Shown: piece by piece, positions 48,001 through 63,794 of the stretch
How positions within the stretch are numbered: the stretch's first letter is position 1
Layout of the letters: each line of letters opens with the position of its first letter
Origin: Oxytricha trifallax
Taxonomy: Eukaryota > Ciliophora > Spirotrichea > Sporadotrichida > Oxytrichidae
Direction: 5' to 3'
DNA length: 64,000 nt
NCBI GenBank assembly: GCA_000711775.1
Contig: ARYC01002480.1
Span: forward strand, 1 to 64,000
Position numbers and translations under genes: made by a program
Notes under the pieces: generated by a model
The model's database searches: none
Told to the model about the DNA's origin: nothing
What the model saw: only the letters and a program-made list of their open reading frames with translations

Positions 48001-49072
48001 GGGGTGGGTTTTCTTAGTTATGGGTGGGGATTGGGTATGGGGAGGGGTATCTCGGTTTAAGGTGGGGAGGGGTGGGGAGGGGTGGGGAGGAATATCTCGG
48101 TTAGAACACATAATGTTATGCTCGGAGAAGCTCTTAAGCTAAGTATTAACTCTGACTCATTAAACACCACAACCACCACTTATTATTGATCAAATGAAAA
48201 ATTTCTCAATATCTTTAAAGTTTATCTTAATTTTATCTTAATGCATTACTTCCCAGCAGGAACATGGTGTGACTTACATCATCCAGAAGTTAAGTGCCTT
48301 ACTTCAACTGGTTAAACCTTTGACTTGCCTTCAAAAGCATACGATTATGGTCTCCATTTGAGAGAAGGATACATGATTCATTTATAATCAATTTCTTATT
48401 AGCCTTAAAAATTATTGATCGTATTTATATTCCTTATCAAGATGCTGCTGGTCTTAAAGCAATGACAACTGTTGACCTTTAAAACCAACCAGTAGACTTC
48501 CACATTCATGGAAGCGCAGTGACTCAAGGATCTAAGAACTGGAGAGCAACTGGTGTTTACGTTAACGATGACGGTCTTTCACTAGATATTACCAACAAAT
48601 GGAACAGATATGATATTTCTGTTACTGGTCAATATTATCATTTAAATAGTTCAATATTTTATTGTTTAAAGTATTTAATCAATTCAAAGGAGATCAGGAG
48701 CAAATCACTGTAAGATTTACTCAGAGCGTCGCCTCAAAGGCCGTTACCAAGGATGACCCAGCTTGCAATGCTATTAACCAAAACGATTATCTTAACCAAT
48801 TATACATTTACAATGCTAATTTAACTCTTTTTATATACAATTTTTAATTTGCCTTTGAATATTATTTAAAGCATGATGTTTATTGATAAAATTAAAGAAA
48901 AAATGCAGGCTCATTCAAGAAATCAGATAAATATTAAGTGAATGGTATCAAGGCTGATGGCAAGACTTCAGTAACACTAGGAAGTGCCACTTATGATAAG
49001 AACACTGACAGACTTGTCTTCTCAAGAGACAACAATGTTAATCAAACCCTTTAATTCTTTTCAGTAAAATGA
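45001..49072 (+). CDS. Gene O: GH31 alpha-glucosidase
   Basis: GH31 enzymes hydrolyse terminal alpha-glucosidic bonds by a retaining mechanism. Visible in order: N-terminal domain (CDPLTFQWKINGALPDIS, ATIQFTDTNLINIKWTYDG), FGLGERAYKNFFYEDGVYT, GTHPFFM, QWALGWNQCKWGY, IPLDVQWSDIDYM, nucleophile region FDGLWEDMNEVSNF, acid/base region SRWLGDN, GVDICGFGGDTNAELCARW, then YFPAGTWCDLHHPEVK and a C-terminal sandwich ending TLQFFSVK, TGA 49070-49072. Many IESs cut it; one holds a 538-bp foldback. The true start is not resolved: codons near 45000-45160 may include the end of P. Paralogue of P in the same orientation. Likely lysosomal or secreted by family, but no signal peptide is seen. Confidence 0.88.
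47571..48108. mobile_element. GC-rich foldback element in gene O
   Basis: Ends TGTTCTAACC...GGTTAGAACA with C-rich left and G-rich right arms (repeats of CCCCTCCCCACC and its complement), an AT-rich centre and a flanking CATAAT repeat (47565-47570 and 48109-48114). One CATAAT kept gives TDLMHNVMLGEALKLS, matching the GH31 strand after the barrel. Arms are strongly biased, so the single strand is almost all C on one side. Related relics lie at 26040-26330 and 20300-20475. Confidence 0.85.
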
Positions 49073-49219
49073 TAAGACTTACTTTTATGATAAAAAATAA
49101 ATTAATTTTTTCTTTGATAAAATTTTAATAAGATCTTTGAAAAATATAATGGGTTTAAAGTAAAGTGAAGGAAAATAATTTTATAAGCTACAATATTACT
49201 TACATTTATAACTAAAACA

Positions 49220-49691
49220 ACATTTAATTCTTTTTAAACCCTAATGCGAATATGTCTAATTGAACAGAAAAGGTTGGTACATTTCACCAATTAGCTTTAA
49301 GAGCTCTTTTAGAACCTCAAAACCTGATAAGAGTATTGATAAATGATCTAATGCATCAATCTAGTATCAAAAAATGCTTATATGCCAAGTTGAATATCAT
49401 GCTCTTTAGTTAATAGTATCATAATACAATTGAATGAGCAGGCTCTTTCTAACATGTTAGTTATATCTTAGACTCATTGATCAAATCCATGAACTCTTAC
49501 TAAATAACTTAAGCATGATTTTATACTTAATTAAAATTTAAATAATTTCTGCTTATAAATAGTGAATTTTTTCTATATTAAATATTCAGACTTAATTTGT
49601 GAATTACTACTACTAGCTAAAGAATGCGTAAATTGACTATTTTTATCAATCAAAAATCTAATCAAACATCTTCAGGGGTTTTGGGGTTTTG
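49220..49691. mobile_element. TBE: TBE right-end fragment (copy c)
   Basis: An intact 17-bp terminus GGGGTTTTGGGGTTTTG at 49675-49691 is followed by AAT. The subterminal tatcaatcaaaaat...ctaatcaaac matches copies a and b. A minus-strand start-like block MDLINESKIQLTCQKEP at about 49435-49487 may be the beginning of the transposase frame. No left end was found between gene O and here, so the left limit is approximate and the copy is truncated. Confidence 0.8.
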
Positions 49692-50439
49692 AATATCTGC
49701 CTCTCTGTGTATCCACAAATCGTTTACACTCCTTAGAAATGAGTAGTTAAAGAGGAAATAAGTTAATGATATTAAATTATGAAGGGAAATCATTGAAAAT
49801 AACAAGAATTCTTATATCATTTTATAATATGATAAATCATCTCAATCTTTATTATGGTAGGGTATTTATATTTGAAAAAAATAAGTTTTTCTAAATTTAA
49901 TAATTTCAAAATTAATCTGCTTACTATTTATTAAGTTAACATTAAGTTAAATTTCAATTTACGTATTCTTTTAAAATTTTCCAAAGTAAAATAAAAATTC
50001 CAAATTTTCTGATTAAAAACAATATAAAATCTTGGATTCTCCTAGACTATGGAAATATTACTAAATATTATGAAATAGAATTAAACATGATTTTTAATAA
50101 AAATTGATTGAAAAAAATAAGTCTTTATAATATCTATAATAAAATAATATTTTTACTATAAGAGTAAAATAAAACTCTAGCCGCTGTGATTTCATTCTAA
50201 ATTTCCAATTAAATGACAGAATCGATTTCAATTATTTTTGTTGATATTTATAAAAGTGCAATAAATTCAAAAATATAAAAAAGACTTAATTTAAGTATTG
50301 ACAAATTGTTTTAGTTCACCTTATTTATTATTAATAATTGATATAAAATAATAATTTTTTTCTTCAAATCATTTGCTTATTTGCATTATTATAATTAAAC
50401 TAGTAATAATATATTGAACTTAATAGAATAGATTCAATT
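49692..50439. other. AT-rich spacer upstream of gene P
   Basis: No coding signal on either strand; it holds the 5' flank of gene P. Confidence 0.5.
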
Positions 50440-54018
<3,579 letters not shown>

Positions 54019-54779
54019 CGATTTTTATATCTACATTTTATTAACAAATTTTATTTATATAGAATAAAATGAATTAGATAGATGCAATAAAATGGATTTA
54101 TTTATAAATATATATTTTCATCAATGAATAATTATTCTTGATCTTAGCACTTTTAACTATTTATAACTCATTTTAAGCTTCTTTATTTCATAAATCCGTT
54201 ATTCTAAGAGGTACCATTAAAATTTGTATTTACACCTTAAGTTCCAGGCCTATATTTTATGTTTTGTTGTTAGAAATTTGAAATATTGGAGAATTGCGAT
54301 TAGTCATATTAGCTGCCTCCTATGAAATTTTTGTTGAACGTATTATTAAATTTAATTAAGGATGAATTTATAATTTTAGAAATTTAATAAAGTTTAATAA
54401 CATTAAAATATGCAATATTTTGATTAGTCCTTTGAGCAATTAATAATTGCAATTATTAAAAAAAACTTTGGGGTGAAAGATTTTTGTTCCCTTGTACGGA
54501 AATTTCCTGCCTTCCAACATTTATAATTATATTATATCTTAGCCCTATATAAGAAAAAATTTTATTATAACTTCAAGTTTTATATTTATCTATAGTGTCA
54601 TTATAAATTGTAAAATATGTTACGCTGATTATTTAAATTTATAGTATATGTTAATTTTTTGGGTACATATACCATATGGAAACAGGAAACTCCCAAACTT
54701 TAATTATTAAAAATCAAATTATAAAAATATAAGATTAAAGATTAAAATATAAAAACTTGAATTTTTACATAATTGAATT
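54019..54779. other. Non-coding DNA after gene P with an old foldback relic
   Basis: No GH31 sequence continues here. At about 54489-54513 (cccttgtacggaaatttcctgc) and 54675-54698 (ggaaacaggaaactccc) lie inverted blocks resembling the CAGGAAACTTCC tips of the foldback at 55761-56255, about 200 bp apart. Confidence 0.45.
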
Positions 54780-57282
54780 GACTATTTAGGAAAGTTGATA
54801 CTTTCTCCATTCGTTCCAATGTTTGAAGAACTTTAAGAAGTCATTCTGAATCTCTAAGAGTAAGTTCCATTTTTCTAATGTTGTAGGTTGTTATAAGAGA
54901 CACCACTATTATTAGATTTTGCTGTTGCCAGGCCGCTTGAATTTTACTAAGTAGAATTTATTTGAGTCTTAATTGGGTTAAATAAAATTTAAACAAGTAA
55001 TTTAAATAATAAATATGGGATTTCATAATACTAAGGTAGTAGATTAGTTTATATTTATAATTAATGGGTTAATTGAGGCAGTATTTATGATAATTTTGTT
55101 TGAATCAACTTGCTATGAAGTTGCTTATACTGAAGCCCCAATTTATTTAGCCTGTTCAGAATTAGATGTGGGAGTAAAATTATGATTGATGTTTATGTTT
55201 ATATTGTTATTAATGAAGTTGTGATTCACGCCATTATCTTTTGGCAACAGACCTTAACTCGTACCTCTTTGCTTTTATTAAGCAGTAGCTACGTTCTATA
55301 ATAGAAATATTAGTTTTATAGTAAATCTTACCCTTATTTAATTCTAGTTAAGTTGAGCTAAATCTATGGTGTAGTTATATTACTAATTCTCATCAACTTT
55401 ATCTGTCTAATTAAAAATCGTGTTTGGACTTGCCGCTGACTTTATAAGATAATGCTAATTCATTCTAAAGTTTTTGTGTAGACTACCCTAACTTTGATAC
55501 TATGACATTTGATTAGTCATATTGCTCTGGCCAGGATTTGTTTAGTAATATTTACCCTACTTAGTAAAGGCGTCTTACTAAATAGTTTATTATAAAAAAT
55601 ATTTAAGGTTACCTTAGAATGCAACAATCTTTCACTGTTCCCACTAACAAGCTACCTCCCATTTTAGAATTACACATTTTGAGGGAAATTGCCTTATGAC
55701 AAATTTATACCATTCATATCATAAACGTTTCTAATGTTTCTTCTGACTATATAAAATTTAGGGGGGGGGGAAGTTTCCTGCACTGGTTATTATATAAAAA
55801 AAAATTTTAGGGAAGTTTCCTGCACTCTTTTTTTAATCTTTTAATTTTATTTTTTTTTCATCAAATTAATCTTTATAACAACCATCAACAAACTTCAGGA
55901 CTATTTTTATTTTTATTATTATACTTTAATTTATAAATCAATATTCAATATCTCTCTTCAGATTCCAAAAACTCTAACATTTTTTGTATGATATTTGCAA
56001 GTTCTGTCTCTTAAATATTATAATGATTGTATCCGATTGTTATTGTAATTATGATTGAATTTACCTTTTTCTTACCATACCTATATAATAATAAACTATA
56101 TTTTCTTGAACTACTTCAATAATGAGCAATGTGGTCTTAATATTTAATGGCTCATAAAAATATTAAATTTAATAATTTATGTCAAATTTATTAAATTTAC
56201 ATAAATAATATAAAGCGTGCAGGAAACTTCCTCGAGTGCAGGAAACTTCCCCCCCAAAATTTATTATTAGGATATAAAAATACTTACAGTTATTATCAGC
56301 TGTTCTACTGGCTCTTGAATTCATAACATTGTTATTCAAAATAGGCTAGCTATGATTCCTCATTAGACCATTGGTTTATTTGAACATTCTTTAAGTTCTT
56401 TAGTTGCTATTTTGTCCTCGTTGAAATCCTTCAGCTAGAATCATTTCCTAATCATTTTAATTTATATCTTCTCTGGATTCAGTTTTAGAGTCTATTTTCA
56501 TTGAGTTGCCATTCTATTCTTACTAATTTAGAAGAATCTCACCATTCATTAATAGCTAAGGATTTTATTGTTGATTTTAAAGCATCCACATTAGCATCTG
56601 CTGTTAATAAGACTTCTTCTATTGATTTATTTTCTTAAGTTTATAAATAGTTTTGCCACCTTTTTCTTCCTCTCCACATATCTCAACATCGAAGAAATTT
56701 TCAAAAGTTTTGAAGTTTAAATGTGCAGCGTAAGGTGATTAGATAAATCTTTACTAAATCATGTAGTTTTTTAGTCTCTCTCGACGCATCATGTTTTGAT
56801 GTATAGCAAGCTGTTCTTCACTCATGTTTGCAAAGGGGTTTTGGGGTTGACCATCTTAAATCTGTTACGGTAGCTATGATTGAGATATATCATCAACACT
56901 TGCTCTTAAGTTTGAAATGTCATTGTTGAAATAAGTTTAATTTGGCTCTTGCTTATTTTGATTCTCATTGCTTCTTAAACTAGTTTAGGAGACTAGAGAT
57001 TATAGGATCGTTTGCTTTCTTTATTAAATACCACCTCCTATTCTAATCCTTGAGCTTGGCTAACTGGTCTTTGGATGATTTTACAGATGATTCAAGTTAA
57101 AATAATAATAAAATATTATCATAGTTATTGATAGGTTGCATCGAAGCAAATTGACCTTGGTTTCTTAAATTATTTTACTATCTTTACTATAATTAACTTG
57201 GAACATTTCTAAATGTCTGTGCATTTTGATTTCTATCAAGAGTGTTTATTCTATTTTCCGCTCTCTGCTTTTATCTTTCCAT
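54780..57282 (-). CDS. Gene L: Gln/Asn/Ser-rich hypothetical protein
   Basis: ATG 57282 begins MERQKQRAENRINTLDRNQN. Further blocks: NNLRNQGQFASMQPINN, LRASVDDISQSQLPQQIQDG, a better-ordered segment FANMSEEQLAIHQNMMRRER and NFKTFENFFDVEICGEEEKG, then long N/Q-rich sequence on both sides of a foldback element, for example SSGLATAKSNNSGVSYNN near 54920 and SQSSSNIGTNGESINFP near 54800. The stop was not fixed; the last supported codons are near 54780. Many Gln codons are TAA/TAG. The N-terminal 250 residues contain the only plausible folded part. Function unknown; composition suggests a disordered, possibly condensate-forming protein. Confidence 0.65.
55761..56255. mobile_element. Foldback element 2, G10/C7 tips, 8-bp target repeat
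   Basis: Begins with G10 and ends with C7. Inside each tip the motif AAGTTTCCTGCAC (or its complement) occurs twice, 43 bp apart on the left and about 20 bp apart on the right. An 8-bp direct repeat AAAATTTA flanks it (55753-55760 and 56256-56263). The centre is AT-rich and non-coding. It lies in an IES of gene L. Confidence 0.85.
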
Positions 57283-57818
57283 TTAATTTGACCATTAAGA
57301 AAAATTTAAAGGAAAATTCGGATTTGAATTATATATAAAAATACACAATTTGCTTACACTATCTAATTTTAGATAATTTTAAATTACTCTATTTTGAATT
57401 ATTTCCATTTAAAGTTAGGGTGTGAAAAATATTTATGAATTTATTTTTATTTCTTATTAGTTGAAATATCTTATAATTAAATTTTTATAAATTAATTTCA
57501 ATATTTTAAAAATATATATTTTTGTTATCTTATTTTAATCTTACTTTGAAAAAATAAATGTTTCGATGACTTATGCTTTAATTTTTCAATTTATAAAGTT
57601 AAATATACTATAGAGCTTTTTAAAAATGAACATTAATTTTTTATTATCATTAAATTACATTAAATTATGATAATTATAGATTATTAATTAATTTTAGCAT
57701 GTTAAATATACATAATTTAAATATAGAAAAGTTTAAATATTTATGTAAAGTAACAGCAAAATATTTGAAGTAAATTGTGTATTTAAATTAAGCAATTCAA
57801 TTTTTGTACAAATTCAAC
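57283..57818. other. AT-rich spacer between genes L and Q
   Basis: No coding signal on either strand. Both neighbours read on the minus strand. Confidence 0.5.
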
Positions 57819-60800
57819 TCATTGCATGGAATTCGGTAGAGATCCAACAGAACTTTATTTCAAGGTCGATTACCTAATGATTGATGAAGTTTAAGGGCTA
57901 TTATTTGAGTTTTAGTAGTTCTGATTAATTTCGGGAGAGTAATTACTTGCATCTTAATCGAATTCATTTTGCTGAGTTTGATTTCTTACTTTTTAATTTT
58001 GCCTTATTTAGCTTTGTGAGGGAGAACTTTACTTTGCACTTTGCCTGGTTCCCTCTCTTGATTGTAAGTTATTTCTGAGTTAAATTAATTTAAAATAATT
58101 AAATTCACAATTTACAATTTATTAATCATAAAACTTGTCATAAATTTAATTATACCAACAATTGTTATTAGAAATATTTTTAAAGATCATAAAAGTAAAA
58201 TCTTATAAACTTAAAGTATGAATTAATTTTCTAACTCATTTATGTTTTTTAATTCTTCTATAATAAATTTAACTGAGTTTACTTTTATCTTGTATTTTTG
58301 TAAAGTGTTAAATTGCATAATTTATTAAAAGTATTGAATTTTTAAATATATAAACTTAATAGTTCTATTTCCATCTGTAATTTATCTTTTTGAAATTTAT
58401 TCCTAAAATAAATAAATGACTATATAAGCGGGGAGCACTCCAAAATACGGGGGGGGGCAACACCTGAACCAGTAAATTTTTTTCATATTTCTACCCTTCT
58501 AAAAAGTCTGTAATTACATGACTGAGGTCAATTAATAACCAATAAATCTTAATTCATTACTAAAATTTACCCTAGACTACTCCATCGAGTCGAAAAGATC
58601 AAGTTTATATATAAATTTATCATAAAAATATTCAGGTTTTTTAAAGATTTTTTTCAAAATATTTTTTCATTTTTTCTTGATTTTTGATTAATTTAAGTAG
58701 AATGCAATTCAATTCTATCCTTTTGTGGTATTTATAAAAAGATAAGGTGGATGGTATATTTTATTATGGATATGGTATACCACCTTATCTTTTTATAAAT
58801 ACCACAAAAGGATAGAATTGAATTGCATTCTACTTAAATTAATCAAAAATCATGAAAAAATGAAAAAATATTTTGAAAAAAATCTTTAAAAAAACTGAAT
58901 ATTTGTATGATAAATTTATATATAAACTTGATCTTTTCGATTCGATGGAGTAGTCTAGGGTAAATTTTAGTAATGAATTAAGATTTATTGGTTATTAATT
59001 GACCTCAGTCATGTAATTACAGACTTTTTAGAAGGGTAGAAATATGAAAAAAATTTACTGGTTCAGGTGTTGCCCCCCCCCCAAAATACAGAATTACGCG
59101 TTTAGATACTTACAGAAGCCCTCACTTCATCATTGTCAGATCTGAAAATTCATATTTCTTTATATCAATTCGAGTAGATTAAAGGGAGTAAATTAGTATT
59201 TGTCATCAAAGAAAATTCGCTCTTTCATTAATATTAAAATAAATATTTTACTTGAATGTCTGGCTTTTGAACTATTATGGTAACAATTTCAAAATTATCT
59301 GGCAGTTTTTAAATATAATATATTGTACCATTGGATTATGAATAAAAAATTAATTGAAAAAGTTATTGGCAGTTTATTTTTTATTTTATTGCATTTAGAA
59401 TCAAGATAATTCGATTTTAATTGCATATCACTAATTCGTTAAATTAAGCTTATCAGATAAATTCAATTTATCTAACTTCATAATGATATAAATAATACAG
59501 GCAATAAAAACTTTTTAACTAATTATGAATTTTCTTTCGAATTTGTTTACAAATCTCTATTTTATTGAACTTTGAATTGTACTCTTTGTTGTTATATTTA
59601 ATACCAATCTACAATAATTAATTTAAGCAAAGAATGACGGTGATTATTAAACCTATAAAATTAAATTGAAAAATTCTTTTAGCAATTTCTAATGAATGAT
59701 TTTATGTAAATCAAGTACCTCACATTTTAATTTGTAATAAAGAATTTTTTTAAAAAATTTTTTGAGTTGATCTGCTTCTTAAATTTTCTTTTTAATATCA
59801 GTTTCCTGTTAAGTCTTAGTTATAGATCTCTTTGTGACTTAGTCCTTATCTTTTTTCTCTTTTTACTACAAAACTGGGGAATTATTTTGCACACTATTTT
59901 ATTACACTAGGTTTTATTAATTATTTTCCTGAGTTTATTTCTAGCTATTTTAATTTTTCAATGAAACATTGTTTTGATCTTGCTCTTCTTCGAATTTCAA
60001 ACTTTAGTCTTCATCTTAATCTTCCTCAATTTATTGCTTATATATATTTGTTGATAACTCTTTTGGTGACTCTTAATTTTGTTCAAGCTATGAATTATAA
60101 AAAGCAATTTGATATATAAATTCTAAGTTTAAGTTTCTTATTTTATGAAATGTAAATTAAAAGTACATATTAATCATAGTTGTTAATATTGTAAATAATT
60201 TAAATAAATTTCAAGCTACTCTTAATCGTCTTAGTACAGATCCTCATCCTGGAGTGGTTATGTCTAATCGTTTTCTTGTATCCCAAGCCTTCTCATCCTC
60301 CTGCGCTTCCTTTCATTTAATCCAAAAACCCTGAGCTGTAATTAAAATGGGTCAATCCATATATCAGGGTGAGTATCAAATATAGTGATTTCGTTTTATA
60401 ATTGTCTCTCTACATTTGCAATAAAAATATAAATCGTTATTTTTAAATAGAGGAAGCTTCATAATAAAAATTTATATATTTTTTAATGCTTCTGTGGACA
60501 GCCTTTCATCATCATTTTATTCCTCCATGTTTCTACTAATGCTTTAGTCTTATTAATTCAACCTTCTCTCTTAATTTTCATCCTAAATTTAGAATAAATT
60601 TTTATTAATTTATACTAGAATGATCTATTTTTGCATTTTCTAATCATTATATTGCTACTTACATTGGGTTTGCTATTCAGCAGCTATTTCTGCAATTCCT
60701 TTAATTCATTAGAATTAATTTGGAATTTATCATTGTTTTATAAGATATCTTAGCCTTTTGTTATTCTAGAAGTTTCTACTACACCAGCTTCTTCCTATTA

Positions 60801-61330
60801 AATTATTCGTGAAATAATAAAAATTCAAAAAATTTTAATTATTTAAATTCCAAAAAATAATTAAAATGAAGTAGTCTAATCTAAAATAATCACTTTTTTT
60901 TTATTTTTTGGTAACCGTTTATAGACTTCTATATTAATTGGTATTATAAAAAAAAACTTATTTCATAATTTTATTATTTAATATTAATTATTTTCAAATC
61001 AATTCTAGTTTTATAATAAATGGTAATTAGCTTCTGTCATATTTATTTAGATATTATAATTGATTTTTGGAAAATTATAATAAATTAATAACTTTTATTT
61101 GAGGAAATGATTTTAAATACTTATAAAAGTAACTTACTGAAACATTGTATATGTTAAATAAAGTATTTTATTATAACAATATATATTATTAATTGCTTAA
61201 ATTATATTTAGAAGGGGTATTCCCATTCTCCAACAATAACTTAAATGATCTCATAGCATTCTGATTTTTTCTACTGTTTAGTTGTTAATTTATTGTATTC
61301 TTTCTTTTAATATCTAAATTTCAAATTAAT
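57819..61330 (-). CDS. Gene Q: Gln/Asn/Glu-rich hypothetical protein
   Basis: Supported minus-strand blocks, 5' to 3': SECYEIIQVIVGEWEYPF (61200-61300), QQEEAGVVETSRITKGQDIL (60750), NQERRLNQQDQSISRNMEEQ (60550), a basic segment QLRVFGLNERKRRRMRRLGI (60280), a charged coiled region with DQDEDQSLKFEEEQDQNN and KDKDQVTKRSITKTQQETD (59800-60050), IFRSDNDEVRAS (59120) and a Ser/Gln-rich end with TGA 57819-57821. A 633-bp foldback separates the last two blocks. A further codon-like stretch at 61590-61641 abuts TBE d, so the gene may extend past it. The KRRRMRR patch could be a nuclear localisation signal. No domain recognised. Confidence 0.65.
58449..59081. mobile_element. Foldback element 3, G9/C9 tips, 8-bp target repeat
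   Basis: Arms 58449-58750 and 58780-59081 are nearly exact reverse complements with a 29-nt loop. The tips are G9 and C9, followed by CAACACCTGAACC. The direct repeat CAAAATAC flanks it (58441-58448 and 59082-59089). No coding capacity. It is inside an IES of gene Q and is among the least diverged of the three. Confidence 0.9.
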
Positions 61331-61783
61331 TTAAAAATACTAAAATAAATAATTTTTTAAAATTTAAAGAAATAACAGTCAATAAAACATTCCCACCATT
61401 TATAAAACATGAACTTTGATTATAGGTGACTATAATTGTGTACTAACTTTTAGAATCTATTGTTTTTACTTGGAATCCACACTTGTTTTTATTAATTCAT
61501 CTTTATTTTTATGATGTGTTTAATGATTAAAATCAAATTAAATTTAACATATCACTGTTTAATACTAAAATCAAACCATCAATCTTAGTCGTGACGTAGA
61601 CGTATCTGAATGAGTTGACGTGGCAAATTCTGTGATGTGGCAGTCAAAACCCCAAAACCCCTTAGTGAGGTTTATAAGTGCTTTGATTTGTAGGGTATAG
61701 TTGGGGTCTTATTGGGGTTAGTAGACAAAATGCAGGTTTTATCTTAATTTAATGAATATTTAATGAATTTTAGTTTACTTAAA

Positions 61784-63228
61784 TCATACAAATTTTATCT
61801 GCTTGTCTTTATTATATCTTTTGAACCTTGCTCTCTCAAGTGGGTCAAGTATGTCATCTAATGTTTACCGAGGATAGTTAGGAGCTCTCACGATTATCAT
61901 CTCTACTATGCTTTTAATTTCTTAGCAGACATCTTCTTACTTTATATGTTTCTGAGCCAAACTTATTGATTATTTTTCATGCTTTGTACCAAAGTAAGAC
62001 ATACATTCCATGTCACTTTCTAATATTATTGCTGCTACTGCCCAAACATCCCATTAAACAGAACCATTAGTCCACTTCTCTCTTATTGGGAAGTAACCTG
62101 GAGTACCAAGTACCTGTGCTAAAGTGACAATCTCCTATCTTAAAGCTCTATTGAAATCGATAACCACTACTTCTAAAGGGCAGAGATTTAGCATAACGTT
62201 TTCAGGCTTCAAATCTCTATGAACATATCCAAGTTCATGCAACTCCTTAACACCCTGAATCATATCTGAGAGTATATCGTTTAAATCATCAGGGTATCTA
62301 TTGTGATATAGGTAGTCTCTCAGAGTCATCTCAAATTTCTTTAGCCTTAATGCGATGAAACCATAACTTAAAATAACACCATTTAGCTTAAGCAAATTCT
62401 TGCAGTCTTTTCTTTAGGCCTCTCTAAGTACCATGTATTCATTAGCAAACTCGTTCTAATACTGTTGGTTCTTAATAAGATAACTGAATGGATACACCTT
62501 GTATGCATACTCATCAACTACTATGAGCTTTGCTTTTGCAGGCACGTTTATATTCAAGTAGTTTTCAATACAAGTGCTGAGATCAACTGCATTTAATGCA
62601 GGTATATTCATAGCCTTCGCTTAGAAGCATGCTAAAATTGTATTACCTGCTGGCTGGTTCATCGATTCATATCGCTTCTGTCTCTCGAGTCTCTCTTGCT
62701 GCTCTCTTTATGACTCAAGAGTATTAGATTTTTTTTAGCTGGCACTAGTTTTTTAGTCTCTTAATCTTCAATCAAAACTCACTGAGGTGATGCTTTTGCA
62801 TATCCCTTTTAACTTTAGCTGAGTGAGTATATGATTTCATGCATGTCGTACACTAATACCTACCATCTACCTTTTCATGCTTGAAATATATCTTGGCTTT
62901 GCAAGAGTGTACCTCTTTCAGGTGTCTCTTCAAGCTTTGTTCAGTTGAGAAATGATTCTAGCAGTCTTCACATTAATATTTTTATCTTTTCGATTGGTTG
63001 CTCTTCTTTTAGCTCCTCAACATAATCAATTTAAGTTTAAACCCCTATCTCTGCACTCTCCCTCTGGTTTAATACTTCTATGATAAAAACCTCTGCTTCA
63101 AATTCAAGAGCTCTTAACTCTACCTCCCTTTCAACATAAATGATTTCAGGCTTTTTAGTAAAGCCAAAGTTGAGCATTGATTGACCTGCTCCTAAAAGTG
63201 CCGCTCTACGATTCAAGTTGATCGCCAT
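61784..63228 (-). pseudogene. TBE 57-kDa ORF: C2H2 zinc fingers plus kinase-like domain
   Basis: ATG 63228 begins MAINLNRRAALLGAGQSM. Two C2H2-type fingers follow (CEDCQNHFSTEQSLKRHLKE with VH after it; CTTCMKSYTHS...H) at about 62830-62975. A protein-kinase-like domain occupies 61800-62400: HELGYVHRDLKPENVMLN is the catalytic loop, VVVIDFNRALR replaces DFG by DFN, and GTPGYFPIREKW is the activation/P+1 region. TGA is 61784-61786. The N-terminus, fingers and kinase fall in three different frames, so at least two frameshifts separate them in this copy. Zinc-finger/kinase architecture is the known TBE 57-kDa content. Confidence 0.88.
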
Positions 63229-63399
63229 GTTTAAATTCAAATTTAAATTTCTATTATAAAGCTCTTAAAACCTCAAGAGCTATATCTGGACTATATAGGA
63301 GTTGCAACAGCATTAATGATGGTTTGATCTAAGCTCTAAGACTTCATATTTATACTCAGTTTATAAGTATAATTTTCGAAATTTTACTCTTAATAATTT

Positions 63400-63610
63400 T
63401 GATTCTGGTACCAACTCAGATAAAGTTCAGGTTGGTACTGGTACCAATTAAGTTTTAAACCAAATTGGAACTTTTCCATTAAAACCTCACTGGATTAAAA
63501 CTAGGTACAAATTAAGTTTTGGTACTATTAAATTGGTACCAATTAAACTTAAACGAATTTAGTACCGGTACTAATTAAATTTAAACAAATTTAGTACTAA
63601 TTTAATGGAA
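63400..63610. repeat. GGTACC-centred repeats between divergent TBE genes
   Basis: Seven or so copies of a unit like GGTACCAATTAAGTTT in both orientations lie in the 566-bp gap between the start of the 57-kDa frame (63228) and the 22-kDa frame (63795). Position suggests a bidirectional promoter or a protein-binding array; that role is inferred. Confidence 0.5.
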
Positions 63611-63794
63611 CTAAATTGATAAAAATGGAGCTCCATCTCTGAAGTTTGTTAAAGCTTCTGCGAACTTTCTCCACGTATCTTTACAGCGTTGACCTCCTAT
63701 AAGATGCCCATATTTAATAGTAAATTTTTAAACAATAGGATCCAGAAGTCTATAAATTATAATTTGAAATTCATTAATAGGAAGAGGAACAAAG

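Noticed and set aside
54019-54779. C-terminal domain of gene P directly downstream
   Set aside because: No GH31-like codons occur here on the plus strand; the domain is at 44420-45000 with a matching pointer.
56832-56845. GGGGTTTTGGGG suggesting another TBE or telomere end
   Set aside because: On the minus strand it encodes QPQNPF within an uninterrupted coding block of gene L; there is no paired end or ANT repeat.
57827-58010. Plus-strand ORF starting MEFGRDPTELYF with hydrophobic stretch after it
   Set aside because: The minus strand gives a long Ser/Gln-rich frame with its TGA at 57819 and continues gene Q; the plus frame breaks at TGA.
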